Shown piece by piece: positions 1 through 8,722 of a stretch of 64,000 bases of DNA; position 1 is the stretch's first letter, and every line of letters begins with the position of its first letter. The stretch covers positions 16,872-80,871 of the forward strand of contig NZ_CALHVN010000058.1 of NCBI RefSeq assembly GCF_938039245.1, written 5' to 3'. Made by a program: the position numbers and the translations under genes. The DNA is from an uncultured Campylobacter sp. (lineage in GTDB: Bacteria; Campylobacterota; Campylobacteria; Campylobacterales; Campylobacteraceae). Below the pieces are notes generated by a model. The model was not told the DNA's origin. It saw only the letters and a program-made list of their open reading frames with translations, and did no database searches.

Positions 1-43
1 AATTAGCTATTTTTGCGCAAGCAAGCGGGGTGGTGGAGAAAAT

Positions 44-658
44 TTGAGCAGAAATTATGACGAAAATCCGCTGGTTTTACAGGATGATTTTTACCGCATC
101 GCGCTTGGCTGCGCCTTCTTGCTCGGTATTAACCTTTCTATGATATTTCTGATATTTTTTAGCGGCATAGTGGACTGGCAAAGCGGCTCATTTTGGGAGG
201 TTTTTAGGGCAGAGGCGATGAGAGACCCTAAGTTTGCTTCGATGTTTATAGCCGGTATTTTTATGAATATTTTAGCCGCCGCCGACCTAATCAAAAAACT
301 CAAAAATCCCTCGCTCGTTTACCTTTACGAGGATAAAATTTTCCAAACCAAAAGAGGAGTAACGATAAATTTGGCAGATATCGCCCAAATGCGAAAATCG
401 CCCTATCAAATTTTAGGAGCGATACCGAAAAATCCGCTTTCCGCGGTAGCGATTCCATTTATGTTCGTCTTGGTCGCATTTGCTTTTTATACGCTGATTT
501 TTATCACTAGATGCGTGCTCAGGGCCTTTGACAAAGACGTAAATTTAAGCTACTTTTGCAACCTTGCCCTGTTTAGCGAGACTGGCGTTATAAATATTTA
601 TTTCATCTCAAAATCAGACTACGCCGCGATGCGTGAGTATTTTATAGGGCGAAACTAG
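44..658 (+). CDS. hypothetical membrane protein
   Basis: 204 residues, family not recognised. It has about three hydrophobic stretches (roughly residues 20-42, 66-84 and 133-158), separated by a charged region around 85-120, so it is probably an inner-membrane protein whose soluble part contacts the cytoplasm. The start is TTG at 44; a GGAG at 35-38 gives normal spacing and no ATG lies nearby. It is followed by about 220 bases with no credible gene and then by a convergent unknown gene. Nothing around it suggests a function. Confidence 0.6.
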   Translation: MSRNYDENPLVLQDDFYRIALGCAFLLGINLSMIFLIFFSGIVDWQSGSFWEVFRAEAMRDPKFASMFIAGIFMNILAAADLIKKLKNPSLVYLYEDKIFQTKRGVTINLADIAQMRKSPYQILGAIPKNPLSAVAIPFMFVLVAFAFYTLIFITRCVLRAFDKDVNLSYFCNLALFSETGVINIYFISKSDYAAMREYFIGRN

Positions 659-881
659 GCACCGATATCGCGAATGCACCTTGGACGGTTAAATTTTACG
701 ACGCCAGAAACCTTCAACCGGTTTAAATTTGGCGGCGGCTTTCGTGTTTGTCTTGCATTAAATTTACCGAGCAAGGATACGATTTATCCCGGATCGCCGC
801 TAAATTTACATCTTAAAGGCGCGGGTTTTGTGCGCCGAGATTTCACTGCCTTTGTCTCAAGTCTGCGGCGCGAGTTTTGAT

Positions 882-2039
882 TTACTGCGTGCGGTTGTCA
901 AGTTTCTGGGTTTCATTTCTGCAAATTTCATTGACCTGCTCACCCTCGCTATTTCGTAAGATAACCTCGTAGTCCGTAATTTCGCGACCTTTGTTATACC
1001 CCTCGATATATCTGAATCTAGATAAAACTATTTTAAAAGATTTTACGTCGTCTAAAGCGTATTTATCGCCAAGCTTGACGTAGTTAAAATTCCTACTAGT
1101 AAGCGTCGAAAAATCGCTAAATTTTTGCTTTAAATTTAGCGTATAAATTGCCGTATGAGGCGTATCGTTATCGCAGCGGTTAAATTCGCTCTCATCAAAG
1201 GCAAGCGCGAGGCAAATTTCATCTCCGCAGATTACCTTTATATCTTTGGCGCGACTGTTTATACGGATGGTCTGTCGCCAGCCTTCGCCCTCTATCTCAA
1301 AGACATTGCGAGCGAGCTTTTTAGCTATTTCATCTCCGACATAGCCTTTGGCTTCTGGTTTATCAGCCCAACCAAGCGCAGAGTAGTTCGGTTTTTGCGG
1401 AAAATCTGCAAGCGGAGTTTGAAGCTCGCTTATGGCATTTAAATTTTCCTTTGTACCTTGCGGAACTGCAAAAGAGGTGCCTCTCATAGAGTGTAGATTA
1501 AAGAAACCGATAAATTTTCTGACAACTTTATATGCAGTTTGAGAAAATATCTTGGCTTCGTTTTCAAAAAGCGAAATATCGTAGATGCCATATTCATAAT
1601 ATTTAAGTTCTCTTCTTACCCACATCTCATCCGGCGAGCGATCAATCTCGTCGTATCCGTAGTAGAGCCCAGGCATGTCTTTCTGCAGCAAAAAGTCGTC
1701 GCGATCGTCATCTTTGTATCTAAGCCAAACTCCGAATTCGTCCTTGATATATAGGTAATCAAACTCCGCGCCCTTCGCAAAATCGCCTTTGCCTAGCCAA
1801 AACACGGGCTTTTTGTCTAAGGGCGACAAAGCGGCGACGGGAGGTAAGCCTTGCAGCTCTTTTTCAAATTTTTCATTGATATAATCGCATGCGCTAGTGG
1901 GCATACTAGGATCGCAACCCTCGGGCGTATCGACCGAAAAAAGCGAGGTTAGGATTAAATATACAAGTAGCACAAAAACCACGCAAGCGCCGCCTATAAC
2001 CCAAGCAATAATTTTTAAAATTCTTTTAAAAGCTTTCAT
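882..2039 (-). CDS. hypothetical protein, N-terminal membrane anchor
   Basis: 385 residues, not recognised. A basic N-terminus is followed by one strong transmembrane segment (about residues 12-34). The remaining 350 residues are hydrophilic and rich in Tyr, Asp and Lys, so the protein is most likely anchored in the inner membrane with a large periplasmic domain. Pairs of Cys (around 42/50 and in the last third) could form disulphides. The ATG at 2039 has no clear Shine-Dalgarno sequence. It faces away from nifS across a 370-base AT-rich intergenic region. Confidence 0.65.
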   Translation of the reverse strand: MKAFKRILKIIAWVIGGACVVFVLLVYLILTSLFSVDTPEGCDPSMPTSACDYINEKFEKELQGLPPVAALSPLDKKPVFWLGKGDFAKGAEFDYLYIKDEFGVWLRYKDDDRDDFLLQKDMPGLYYGYDEIDRSPDEMWVRRELKYYEYGIYDISLFENEAKIFSQTAYKVVRKFIGFFNLHSMRGTSFAVPQGTKENLNAISELQTPLADFPQKPNYSALGWADKPEAKGYVGDEIAKKLARNVFEIEGEGWRQTIRINSRAKDIKVICGDEICLALAFDESEFNRCDNDTPHTAIYTLNLKQKFSDFSTLTSRNFNYVKLGDKYALDDVKSFKIVLSRFRYIEGYNKGREITDYEVILRNSEGEQVNEICRNETQKLDNRTQ

Positions 2040-2197
2040 ATCTAAATTTTATACCATTTCGCCTGAAAAACCACAAATTTTAACTTCAAATTTGCCTTTG
2101 CGCCGCGTCAAATTTGGATTTATTTTGCCGATTTTCATCCAAAATGCAAAAATTTTAATTTTTAAATTTTCTAAAACCTTAAGAAATCAAACTAAGT

Positions 2198-2393
2198 TTA
2201 GGATATATTTTATCTTTTTATATCAAATTTGACTGAAAGACCGACGTTTTGCTCATTTGATAAGGAATTTCAATATATAAACTCTATCAAAAACCGGCTA
2301 AATTTGAAAAAACTAAGCTAAAATTTTAATCAAAAATTTATAAAATTTGTTATATTATCCTCGCGAAAATAAAAGGGATAAAATATATCCTAA
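2198..2393. promoter_or_regulatory. pair of inverted 17-base motifs upstream of nifS
   Basis: TTAGGATATATTTTATC at 2198-2214 is repeated exactly, in inverted orientation, as GATAAAATATATCCTAA at 2377-2393. The second copy ends 16 bases before the nifS start, in its 5' leader. Perfect 17-base repeats in both orientations within an intergenic region suggest two sites for one regulator, perhaps of iron or Fe-S status, or a long-range stem in the leader RNA. No regulator is assigned. Confidence 0.45.
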
Positions 2394-2409
2394 TTGATAA
2401 AGGTCAAGC

Positions 2410-3588
2410 GTGAGAGTATATCTAGACAACAATGCCACGACAATGGTCGATCCCGAAGCTTTCGAGCTTATGAGGCCGTTTTTCTGCGAAAAATACGGCA
2501 ACCCAAACTCGCTTCATAGATTTGGCTCCGAGACGCACCCCGCGCTTCGCCGCGCGATGGATCAGCTATACGCAGGCATAAACGCAAGCGATAACGACGA
2601 TATCGTGGTAACAAGCTGCGCCACCGAGAGCAACAACTGGGTGGCTAAGGGCGTTTTTTTCGATCATATATTAAATAAAGAAAAGGATCACGTCGTAATC
2701 AGCGCCGTCGAGCATCCGGCGATCGCGGCGACGTTTGAGTCGCTCAAGAAATACGGCGTGCGCGTGAGTTACGTACCCGTAAACGAAAACGGTCTGCTCG
2801 ATCCAAACGATCTAAGAAAGCTCATCGACGATAAAACCGCGCTAGTTAGCATCATGTGGGCAAATAACGAAACTGGCACGATTTTCCCGATCAAAGAGTG
2901 CGCACAGATCGCTCACGAGCACGGCGCGCTATTTCACACCGACGCGACGCAAACCGTCGGCAAGATCAAGATAAACGTGCGCGAGATGGGCATGGACTTT
3001 ATGAGCTTTTCTGCGCATAAATTTCACGGACCAAAAGGCGTAGGCGGTCTGTATATCAAGGACTCGCAAAAGCTAACGAGCTTGCTTCACGGCGGCGAAC
3101 ACATGGGCGGTAGACGCAGCGGGACGCTTGACGTCGCTGGTATCGTGGGCATGGCGCAAGCTCTGGAAAACAGCAACAAGCTAATCGAGTTTGAAAATTT
3201 GCACGTAAGGCGCCTGCGCGATAAGCTCGAAGATGCGCTGCTGCAAATCCCTGATATATCGGTCGTGGGAGACCGCGCTCACAGGCTGCCAAACACCATA
3301 CTAGCCGCCGTAAAAGGCGTCGAAGGCGAGGCGATGCTGTGGGATCTAAATCAGGCCGGTATCGCCGCGTCTACGGGCTCGGCGTGTGCATCTGAGACGC
3401 TAGAGAGCAACCCGATAATGGAAGCCATCGGTGCTAGCAGCGATCTGGCACATACGGCACTAAGGCTGTCGCTATCGAGGTTTAATACCGAAGAAGAGAT
3501 CGACTATGCGATAGAGCATATCAAAAAGGCAGTGGTGAGGTTGCGAGCTATTTCAAGCACGTACGCCTATAACCCTAACGGCAAGTAA
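2410..3588 (+). CDS. nifS: cysteine desulfurase, NifS type
   Basis: Class V aminotransferase-fold, PLP-dependent enzyme that takes sulfur from L-cysteine for Fe-S cluster assembly on NifU. The full-length 392-residue protein shows the N-terminal YLDNNATT motif. The PLP lysine is Lys204 in SFSAHKFHG. The persulfide Cys326 lies in TGSACASETLES, whose longer loop places it in the NifS/IscS group rather than SufS. The start is GTG at 2410, preceded by AAAGGT. nifU follows 337 bases downstream on the same strand. In Campylobacter and Helicobacter this pair is the housekeeping NIF-type system. Confidence 0.95.
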   Translation: MRVYLDNNATTMVDPEAFELMRPFFCEKYGNPNSLHRFGSETHPALRRAMDQLYAGINASDNDDIVVTSCATESNNWVAKGVFFDHILNKEKDHVVISAVEHPAIAATFESLKKYGVRVSYVPVNENGLLDPNDLRKLIDDKTALVSIMWANNETGTIFPIKECAQIAHEHGALFHTDATQTVGKIKINVREMGMDFMSFSAHKFHGPKGVGGLYIKDSQKLTSLLHGGEHMGGRRSGTLDVAGIVGMAQALENSNKLIEFENLHVRRLRDKLEDALLQIPDISVVGDRAHRLPNTILAAVKGVEGEAMLWDLNQAGIAASTGSACASETLESNPIMEAIGASSDLAHTALRLSLSRFNTEEEIDYAIEHIKKAVVRLRAISSTYAYNPNGK

Positions 3589-3925
3589 CGGCTTGTCTTT
3601 TGAGTGCTTTTTGCGGAGCTTGCTAAAATTTAGCTCGGCGGACTACTTGTCCAGCCTACGCTAAATTTTACCTGCGCAACCCCAAAAATCATCTCAAAAT
3701 ACTTTGCCTTAACAATTTAAATTTCATAAATTTGGTTCAAATTTGGGTTTTTAAAAGCCCAAATTTGAGTTAAATTTAAAAGGAAGCGGGCGGCAGTATC
3801 GCGAAATGGATTTGAATGTTGTGAAGCAAAAATGAGCAAGGCTAACCAAATAGGTTGCCGCAGCGATATTTTTGCAAGCTCATTCAAAGACGCTCGCGAG
3901 ACAACGCCTCTAAAAAGGAAATAAA
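3589..3925 (+). other. nifS-nifU intergenic region with hairpin and possible mini-ORF
   Basis: Holds an 11-bp perfect stem (TCAAATTTGGG at 3737-3747 with CCCAAATTTGA at 3758-3768), which could terminate or process the nifS transcript. A 30-codon frame at 3832-3924 ends one base before the nifU ATG and contains the nifU ribosome binding site AAGGAA. It lacks a convincing binding site of its own, so a coupling leader peptide is only a possibility. Confidence 0.4.
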
Positions 3926-4918
3926 ATGGCAAAAAATAATCTAATAGGCGGTTCGATTTGGGACGAATACTCCCAAAACGTCCAAGACCGCATGAACAAT
4001 CCTAAATTTATGGGCGAGATAACGCAAGACGAGGCCAAAGCAAGAGGCGGTAAGCTCATCGTAGCGGACTTTGGCGCCGAAAGCTGCGGCGACGCGGTGA
4101 GGCTGTATTGGCTCGTAGATGAGAAAACCGACCGCATCATGGACGCTAAATTTAAAAGCTTTGGCTGCGGCACGGCGGTGGCTAGCTCAGATACGATGGC
4201 CGAGCTTTGCGTCGGCAAGACCGTGGACGAAGCGGTCAAAATCACCAACATCGACGTGGAAAAAGCCATGCGCGACACCCCAGACGTCCCGGCCGTCCCG
4301 CCGCAAAAGATGCACTGTTCGGTCATGGCCTACGACGTTATCAAGGCCGCCGCGGCGCAGTATAAGGGCGTGGATCCGGAGCATTTTGAGGACGAGATCA
4401 TCGTGTGCGAGTGCGCGCGCGTTAGCCTAGGCACGATCAAAGAGGTCATCCGCCTAAACGACCTACACACGGTCGAGGAGATCACGCAATACACCAAAGC
4501 AGGCGCCTTTTGCAAATCCTGCGTGCGCCCGGGCGGACACGAAAAGCGCGAGTATTATCTCGTGGACATCCTCGCAGACACCAGAGCCGAGATGGAGCAG
4601 GAGAAAAAGCAAGCCCTCATCGACGCGCAGGCTGCGGGCAAATTTGACGACGTGAGCTTTGAAAATATGACCGTCGTGGGCCAGCTAAAAGCCATCGAGA
4701 GCGTCATAGATAGGGATATCCGCCCGATGCTGATGATGGACGGCGGCAATATGGAAATCCTCGATCTGCAAAAAGACGCCGAGGGTAAATTTGACGTCTA
4801 TATCAGGTATATGGGCGCTTGCAGCGGCTGCGCAAGCGGCGCGACGGGCACGCTATACGCGATCGAAAACGTATTGCAAGAAAACCTCAGCCCAAATATC
4901 CGCGTCCTGCCTATCTGA
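3926..4918 (+). CDS. nifU: NifU Fe-S cluster scaffold protein
   Basis: 330 residues with the full three-domain NifU layout. The IscU-like scaffold domain (about 1-140) has Cys in GAESCGDAV (Cys54), FGCGTA and KMHCSVM. A Bfd-like [2Fe-2S] domain follows (about 150-205, VCECARVS ... AFCKSCVRPGG). The C-terminal NifU domain (about 245-330) has the CSGC pair in YMGACSGCAS. It receives sulfur from NifS and builds clusters for transfer to apo-proteins in the cytoplasm. The start is ATG at 3926 behind AAGGAA. Confidence 0.95.
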   Translation: MAKNNLIGGSIWDEYSQNVQDRMNNPKFMGEITQDEAKARGGKLIVADFGAESCGDAVRLYWLVDEKTDRIMDAKFKSFGCGTAVASSDTMAELCVGKTVDEAVKITNIDVEKAMRDTPDVPAVPPQKMHCSVMAYDVIKAAAAQYKGVDPEHFEDEIIVCECARVSLGTIKEVIRLNDLHTVEEITQYTKAGAFCKSCVRPGGHEKREYYLVDILADTRAEMEQEKKQALIDAQAAGKFDDVSFENMTVVGQLKAIESVIDRDIRPMLMMDGGNMEILDLQKDAEGKFDVYIRYMGACSGCASGATGTLYAIENVLQENLSPNIRVLPI

Positions 4919-5070
4919 TCTGTTTTGGACGGCAAATTTGACGCAGCTTAGGGCTCAAATTTGATTAAATTCAGGGCGGTTAATTTAGCCGTCCGAGAAG
5001 CTAGTCGCAAATTAAGCTAGCTATTATAAAAGATGGATTGTTTTTTGGGGCGAGAATCTAGCCGCGAGTA

Positions 5071-5098
5071 TTAATTTCGGGAATTATCCCGAAATTAA
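5071..5098. terminator. 12-bp perfect hairpin between convergent genes
   Basis: TTAATTTCGGGA (5071-5082) pairs perfectly with TCCCGAAATTAA (5087-5098) around a 4-base loop. It overlaps the stop codon of the minus-strand gene ending at 5095 and lies 150 bases past nifU, so it probably terminates the former and may serve both directions. Confidence 0.65.
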
Positions 5099-5313
5099 GC
5101 TCTTTTATTTTCTAGGCGGTTTAAAACGGGCTTTAAAAACTCGTCAAATTCGTCCTGTGTTAGCACTCTTTTGCCTAGTTTTTCTTTGCACTCTTTGCCA
5201 AGCTCGCACAAAACCTCTCGGTTTGCTATACTTTGAGCCTTGCCGTGTCTTGCTAGTACGGTGTTTAGCTCGTGTTCTTCGGAAAAGTTAACCAACTCTC
5301 GATCTGTTGCCAT
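5095..5313 (-). CDS. small hypothetical protein (72 aa)
   Basis: 72 residues, soluble, highly charged and predicted mostly helical, with no transmembrane segment. The ATG at 5313 has a good binding site (AAGGAG about 6 bases upstream), which supports a real gene. No motif is recognised. It is monocistronic: a hairpin overlaps its stop codon and a 555-base gene-poor region lies upstream. Confidence 0.65.
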   Translation of the reverse strand: MATDRELVNFSEEHELNTVLARHGKAQSIANREVLCELGKECKEKLGKRVLTQDEFDEFLKPVLNRLENKRA

Positions 5314-5868
5314 TTTAGCTCCTTTGTTAAGAATTTTCGCAGATTATACAATTTTTAGCTTTAAAATTTAGCTAAATTTAGCGCCGAATTTGGATACTGA
5401 ATTTGCCTTGCGGTAGCGATTTTGCCGCAGATTTTAGTCTAAATTTACTTGCAAATGCTCAAATTTCTTGCTAAGCAAACAACGGCCGTTACGGGTAGCG
5501 TTGGTTTAGCGGCAGATGCGAGTAAAAAGCTATCGTAGCAATAAGCTCGCGTAAAAGCCGTTGTTCCAAAACTACCAAATGTAAATCCAATCAAGCGATG
5601 AAGTCGGCGTTTTTTAAATTTTTAGAAATTTGCGCTTCTAGCATTTTGGTCCTTTGCCGCTTTTACTTAGCGCAGCTTGGCTTATGCTCTAAAATTTACG
5701 TTAAATTCGGACGGTTAGTTTAGCCGCTCTACTCTATTTTTGTAAATTTGATACGACTTATAATATGGTTTTTGGCGCTACAGAATCGTAAAATCCGCCT
5801 TATGAAACAAACAAATTTAGCTGCCCTAACTTTGCGTAAATTTGAGTGCAAAATTTGACTACTAAATT
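5314..5868. other. gene-poor region with a decayed gene fragment
   Basis: No intact gene is visible. About 5582-5635, read on the minus strand, resembles 6232-6288 inside the next gene: the translations AQISKNLK and AQIPKNLK align, followed by an in-frame stop in the 5.6-kb copy. This looks like the remnant of a tandem duplication of the 157-residue membrane protein gene. The rest is AT-rich sequence full of AAATTT. Confidence 0.4.
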
Positions 5869-6342
5869 TTATTCTTTTAGCTCCTCGTAAACGCTCTGAT
5901 TGCGATAAATGCAGGCCGCAATCACTATAACTAGCATCGGAGCTAGTAACAAAAATGCGCCAAAAGCGCCTAATGCTCCATCGCTATGCTGGCTTTTACC
6001 GGATAAAGTGATAGGAAGATAAAAAATCAATGCAAAAGTAGCAAAATGCTCTACCGCAAAAATCGTGTCACTTTTTTCGGGATTTTTAATAAAAAGATTG
6101 CTGTATTTGCGTTTTAAAATTAAAAATAATAGCGTACAAACAATGGCAGATAGCGCGACTAGATACAAATTATCCATACCTAGATAGTTCAGGGTTAAGC
6201 AATAAGCCAATGCCGTAAGAGTCGGAAAATTAAATCTAACCAAGCGATGTATCTGATATCTGCGCTTTAAATTTTTAGGGATTTGTGCTAAGGCTTTGCC
6301 GTATTCCAGCGCTTCGGCGATCTTATCTTTTTGCGTTTGCAT
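5869..6342 (-). CDS. hypothetical membrane protein (157 aa)
   Basis: 157 residues. The N-terminus is charged and amphipathic (1-38), followed by about four transmembrane segments (roughly 40-60, 64-80, 96-112 and 126-146) and a short acidic tail, so it is an inner-membrane protein of unknown role. The start ATG has a strong GGAGGC binding site. A degenerate partial copy of its 5' part lies 250 bases downstream of its stop. Confidence 0.65.
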   Translation of the reverse strand: MQTQKDKIAEALEYGKALAQIPKNLKRRYQIHRLVRFNFPTLTALAYCLTLNYLGMDNLYLVALSAIVCTLLFLILKRKYSNLFIKNPEKSDTIFAVEHFATFALIFYLPITLSGKSQHSDGALGAFGAFLLLAPMLVIVIAACIYRNQSVYEELKE

Positions 6343-6606
6343 TTTTGCCTCCTTTTTTGTTATTTTAGCCTAAATTTTAACTCTATCATCACCAAAACCC
6401 ATCTACCCCAAATTCCAATTTACGAAATTAAATTTTTCTACTTCATTTATCAAAATACCTAAAATTCCGATAATCGTTAATGTATGCGTTTTTAGTGACA
6501 AAGTTAAATTTTTGCATATTCGGTTTTTAAGTTTTATAAAAGTTTAAGTTGTTAATATTCGCTCAGATTTTAATACGAAATCAAATTTATTCACAAAGGA
6601 CAAATC

Positions 6607-7026
6607 ATGTTTAGCGCAAGAAATCAACTAGCTGCACAAATAACAGAGGTAAGAGAGGGAGCGGTAAACTCTCTAATCGTAGCAAAATTGCAAGGCGGAG
6701 AGACCGTAAAAGCAACCGTAACCGTAGATAGCCAAAAGGCTCTAGATCTAGTGGCTGGTAAAAAGGTAGTTTATCTATTTAAAGCTTCTTCTATCATAGT
6801 AGCTAAAGGCGATAACGGTCTAAAGCTAAGCGCTACTAACCAACTAAAAGGTAAGGTAGTAAAAGTAGTAGAGGGTGCGGTAAATGCCGAAGTAGATATC
6901 GAGATAGCGGGCGGAGATAAGCTAAGCGCTATCATCACTAACGAATCTGCTAAAAACCTATCTCTAAAAGCAGGCGATGAGGTAACGGCTATCATTAAAG
7001 CTAGCCATATCATCATAGGCGCTTAA
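6607..7026 (+). CDS. molybdate/tungstate-binding Mop (molbindin) protein
   Basis: 139 residues made of two tandem Mop/TOBE domains (about 1-69 and 70-139). Each begins NQL..(K/Q)(V/I)..V.EGAVN and ends with a KASxIIxA motif. These are the molybdate-binding repeats of molbindins and of the C-terminal parts of ModE and ModC. There is no DNA-binding or ATPase domain, so it is probably a cytoplasmic Mo/W store or buffer. The start ATG follows AAAGGA. A hairpin follows the stop. It lies beside, but on the opposite strand from, a metal-uptake ABC operon, which may hint at that operon's substrate. Confidence 0.85.
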   Translation: MFSARNQLAAQITEVREGAVNSLIVAKLQGGETVKATVTVDSQKALDLVAGKKVVYLFKASSIIVAKGDNGLKLSATNQLKGKVVKVVEGAVNAEVDIEIAGGDKLSAIITNESAKNLSLKAGDEVTAIIKASHIIIGA

Positions 7027-7035
7027 TTCTTTCAG

Positions 7036-7063
7036 TAGCGAGCGTTTTAATTAATGCTCGCTA
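7036..7063 (+). terminator. hairpin downstream of mop gene
   Basis: TAGCGAGC (7036-7043) pairs perfectly with GCTCGCTA (7056-7063) around a 12-base AT loop, 10 bases after the stop of the Mop gene. No strong T tract follows. Confidence 0.5.
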
Positions 7064-7173
7064 AATTAAACCCAATAACTCAAATCAAATTTACTAACTT
7101 AAATAGCAAGGCGGAGCGGCTTTGCTGATTTAAATTTGATCCAAATTTATCTTGCTTTGACTAAAAACCAAAT

Positions 7174-7848
7174 TTAATCGTTTTTATCTACCTGCACGAA
7201 CGCCCAGTGCATAAATTCTTGCCTTGGTTTGTATTTGCCGCTGTTAAAATACTCCGCCAGCCGCGCCTCCTCAGTTTCGCTTAGCTTGCCGCCAAGCCCC
7301 CAGCGCGTCTTTTGGATGAGCTCCTGCGCACTTGCTTCCGGACCCGCATGACACTTAGCCTTTATGTAGCTTAGGCTTGGCAAATAGCCCATTTGAAACA
7401 AGATGTTTAGAAGATAGACGGAGTCGGGCTTTTGCTCCACCTTGCGCCCTATCGCATCCAAAATCTCATCGTCCACGAAGCTACCGCCGACCTTAAACGT
7501 GATGTAAAGCGATTTTTTGCTCTTTGAAAGAAGCTTATTAAGCGCGGTTTTTAGATCGTCCACCTCAAGGCAGCGCGAGGCCAAAACCACGTCGCACTCA
7601 GGCACGTCCGACCAGTCGTCCTCAAAGGCTTTTTGCGCAAATTTTGCGTTTTTTGCGCCGTAAGTTTGAGCATTCTCGCGGGCGAATTCCAGCATTTTTG
7701 GCGAAAAGTCATAGCCGTAAATTTGATCCACCTTTTCCGCTGCCAGCACGCTTAACGCGCCCGCTCCGCACGCAAAATCAAGCAGCGTAGAAACGCCTGT
7801 AAAATCGACCTTATCTATAAAATCTCGCGCGTAGACACTTTTCATCAC
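7174..7848 (-). CDS. class I SAM-dependent methyltransferase (5' end frameshifted)
   Basis: 224 residues from an internal ATG. The Rossmann-type SAM-binding motif is LLDFACGAGALS (about residues 19-30), with an acidic motif II (YGYDFSPKM), so it is a small-molecule or protein methyltransferase of unknown target. The reading frame upstream of this ATG continues open as FAADWDKKAPSFNEGVMKS, a normal N-terminal segment for this family, but it is separated from the natural ATG at 7976 by a one-base frameshift. It is the last gene of the minus-strand TonB/ABC uptake operon, so it probably acts on the transported metal complex or on its handling. Confidence 0.75.
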   Translation of the reverse strand: MMKSVYARDFIDKVDFTGVSTLLDFACGAGALSVLAAEKVDQIYGYDFSPKMLEFARENAQTYGAKNAKFAQKAFEDDWSDVPECDVVLASRCLEVDDLKTALNKLLSKSKKSLYITFKVGGSFVDDEILDAIGRKVEQKPDSVYLLNILFQMGYLPSLSYIKAKCHAGPEASAQELIQKTRWGLGGKLSETEEARLAEYFNSGKYKPRQEFMHWAFVQVDKND

Positions 7849-7976
7849 GCCCTCGTTGAAGCTAGGCGCCTTTTTGTCCCAGTCCGCGGCAAATTTTTGC
7901 CGAATGAACTTCTTACCTTTTGCGCCTTATAAAGCGCGTCAAAGTCGATCTCATCGTAGTTTGAAGGTAAAATCAT
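7849..7976 (-). other. displaced 5' end of the methyltransferase gene (single-base frameshift)
   Basis: An ATG at 7976-7974 overlaps the stop of the upstream ATPase gene as ATGA, the usual coupling in this operon, and reads MILPSNYDEIDFDALYKAQK. At the A5 run on the coding strand (T5 at 7894-7898) the frame is lost; one extra A would give GKKFAADWDKK and join it to the downstream ORF. This is a deletion, a sequencing error in a homopolymer, or a slippage site. The full gene would span 7174-7976. Confidence 0.7.
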
Positions 7977-8722
7977 AATCTATCCTCGTATCTTTCGTAG
8001 TTTATGCCGTAAATTTTATCGATATTTTGGGCATTTATGAGCTGCTCGCTGCGCCCGAAGGCTAAAATTTCGCCGTCTTTTATAAATAGCGTCAAATTTG
8101 AAACGAACTTCGCGTGGCGCGGGTAATGCGTCGTTTGCACGAAGGTATAGCCCTCGTCGCCTAGCGCCTTTATCATCTCGAGCAGCTTGATCTGATTGCC
8201 AAAGTCCAGCCCGTTTGTCGGCTCATCCATAAAGATCACTTTCGCGCCCTGAACCAGCGTGCGCGCGATGTACGCCAGCTGCCGCTCGCCGCCGCTAACC
8301 CTCGTATAGGGCGCGTTTTTTAGATGCGCGATGCCCATCTTTTCCAGCGCCTGCTCGGCTAGCTTTTTATCCGCCGCGCTAAAGCTAGAAAACAGCGGCG
8401 TCCTGCACAGCGCGCCCATCAGAGCGACGTCAAAGACGCTGTAGTCATAGGACGGCGCGTGCGTCTGCGGCACGTAGGCGACGAGAGAGGCGAGCCCCTT
8501 TTTGCCGTAGTCGCGCACGCTTTTGCTTGCGATTAGCACCTCGCCTTCAAATTTTAAAAATCCGAGCATTATGCGAAGCAGAGTGCTTTTGCCGCTACCG
8601 TTAGCGCCTAGGATGCTTAGCGTATCGCCCGTCGCGACGTCAAAGCTGATGCCCTTTAGCACGGGCTTATCGCGGTAAGCAAAGCGCAAATTTCGCACTT
8701 CTATCAAATTTTCTCGCATCAA
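7973..8722 (-). CDS. ABC transporter ATPase, iron-siderophore/molybdate (FecE/FepC) type
   Basis: 249 residues, a complete nucleotide-binding domain: Walker A GANGSGKST (39-47), Q-loop VPQTHAP, signature VSGGERQ (142-148), Walker B KVIFMDEP (161-168) and the switch His in TTHYPRH. It energises the FecCD-type permease encoded by the overlapping upstream gene (4-base overlap), and its own stop overlaps the methyltransferase start. The family imports siderophores, haem, cobalamin or, in MolC, molybdate/tungstate. The sequence alone does not tell which. Confidence 0.88.
   Translation of the reverse strand: MMRENLIEVRNLRFAYRDKPVLKGISFDVATGDTLSILGANGSGKSTLLRIMLGFLKFEGEVLIASKSVRDYGKKGLASLVAYVPQTHAPSYDYSVFDVALMGALCRTPLFSSFSAADKKLAEQALEKMGIAHLKNAPYTRVSGGERQLAYIARTLVQGAKVIFMDEPTNGLDFGNQIKLLEMIKALGDEGYTFVQTTHYPRHAKFVSNLTLFIKDGEILAFGRSEQLINAQNIDKIYGINYERYEDRL

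Noticed and set aside
674..880. 68-codon open frame after the first gene
   Set aside because: No ribosome binding site; sequence is AAATTT-derived and not protein-like.
3832..3924. 30-codon frame directly before nifU
   Set aside because: No convincing binding site of its own; overlap with the nifU ribosome binding site may be chance. Mentioned only in the intergenic entry.
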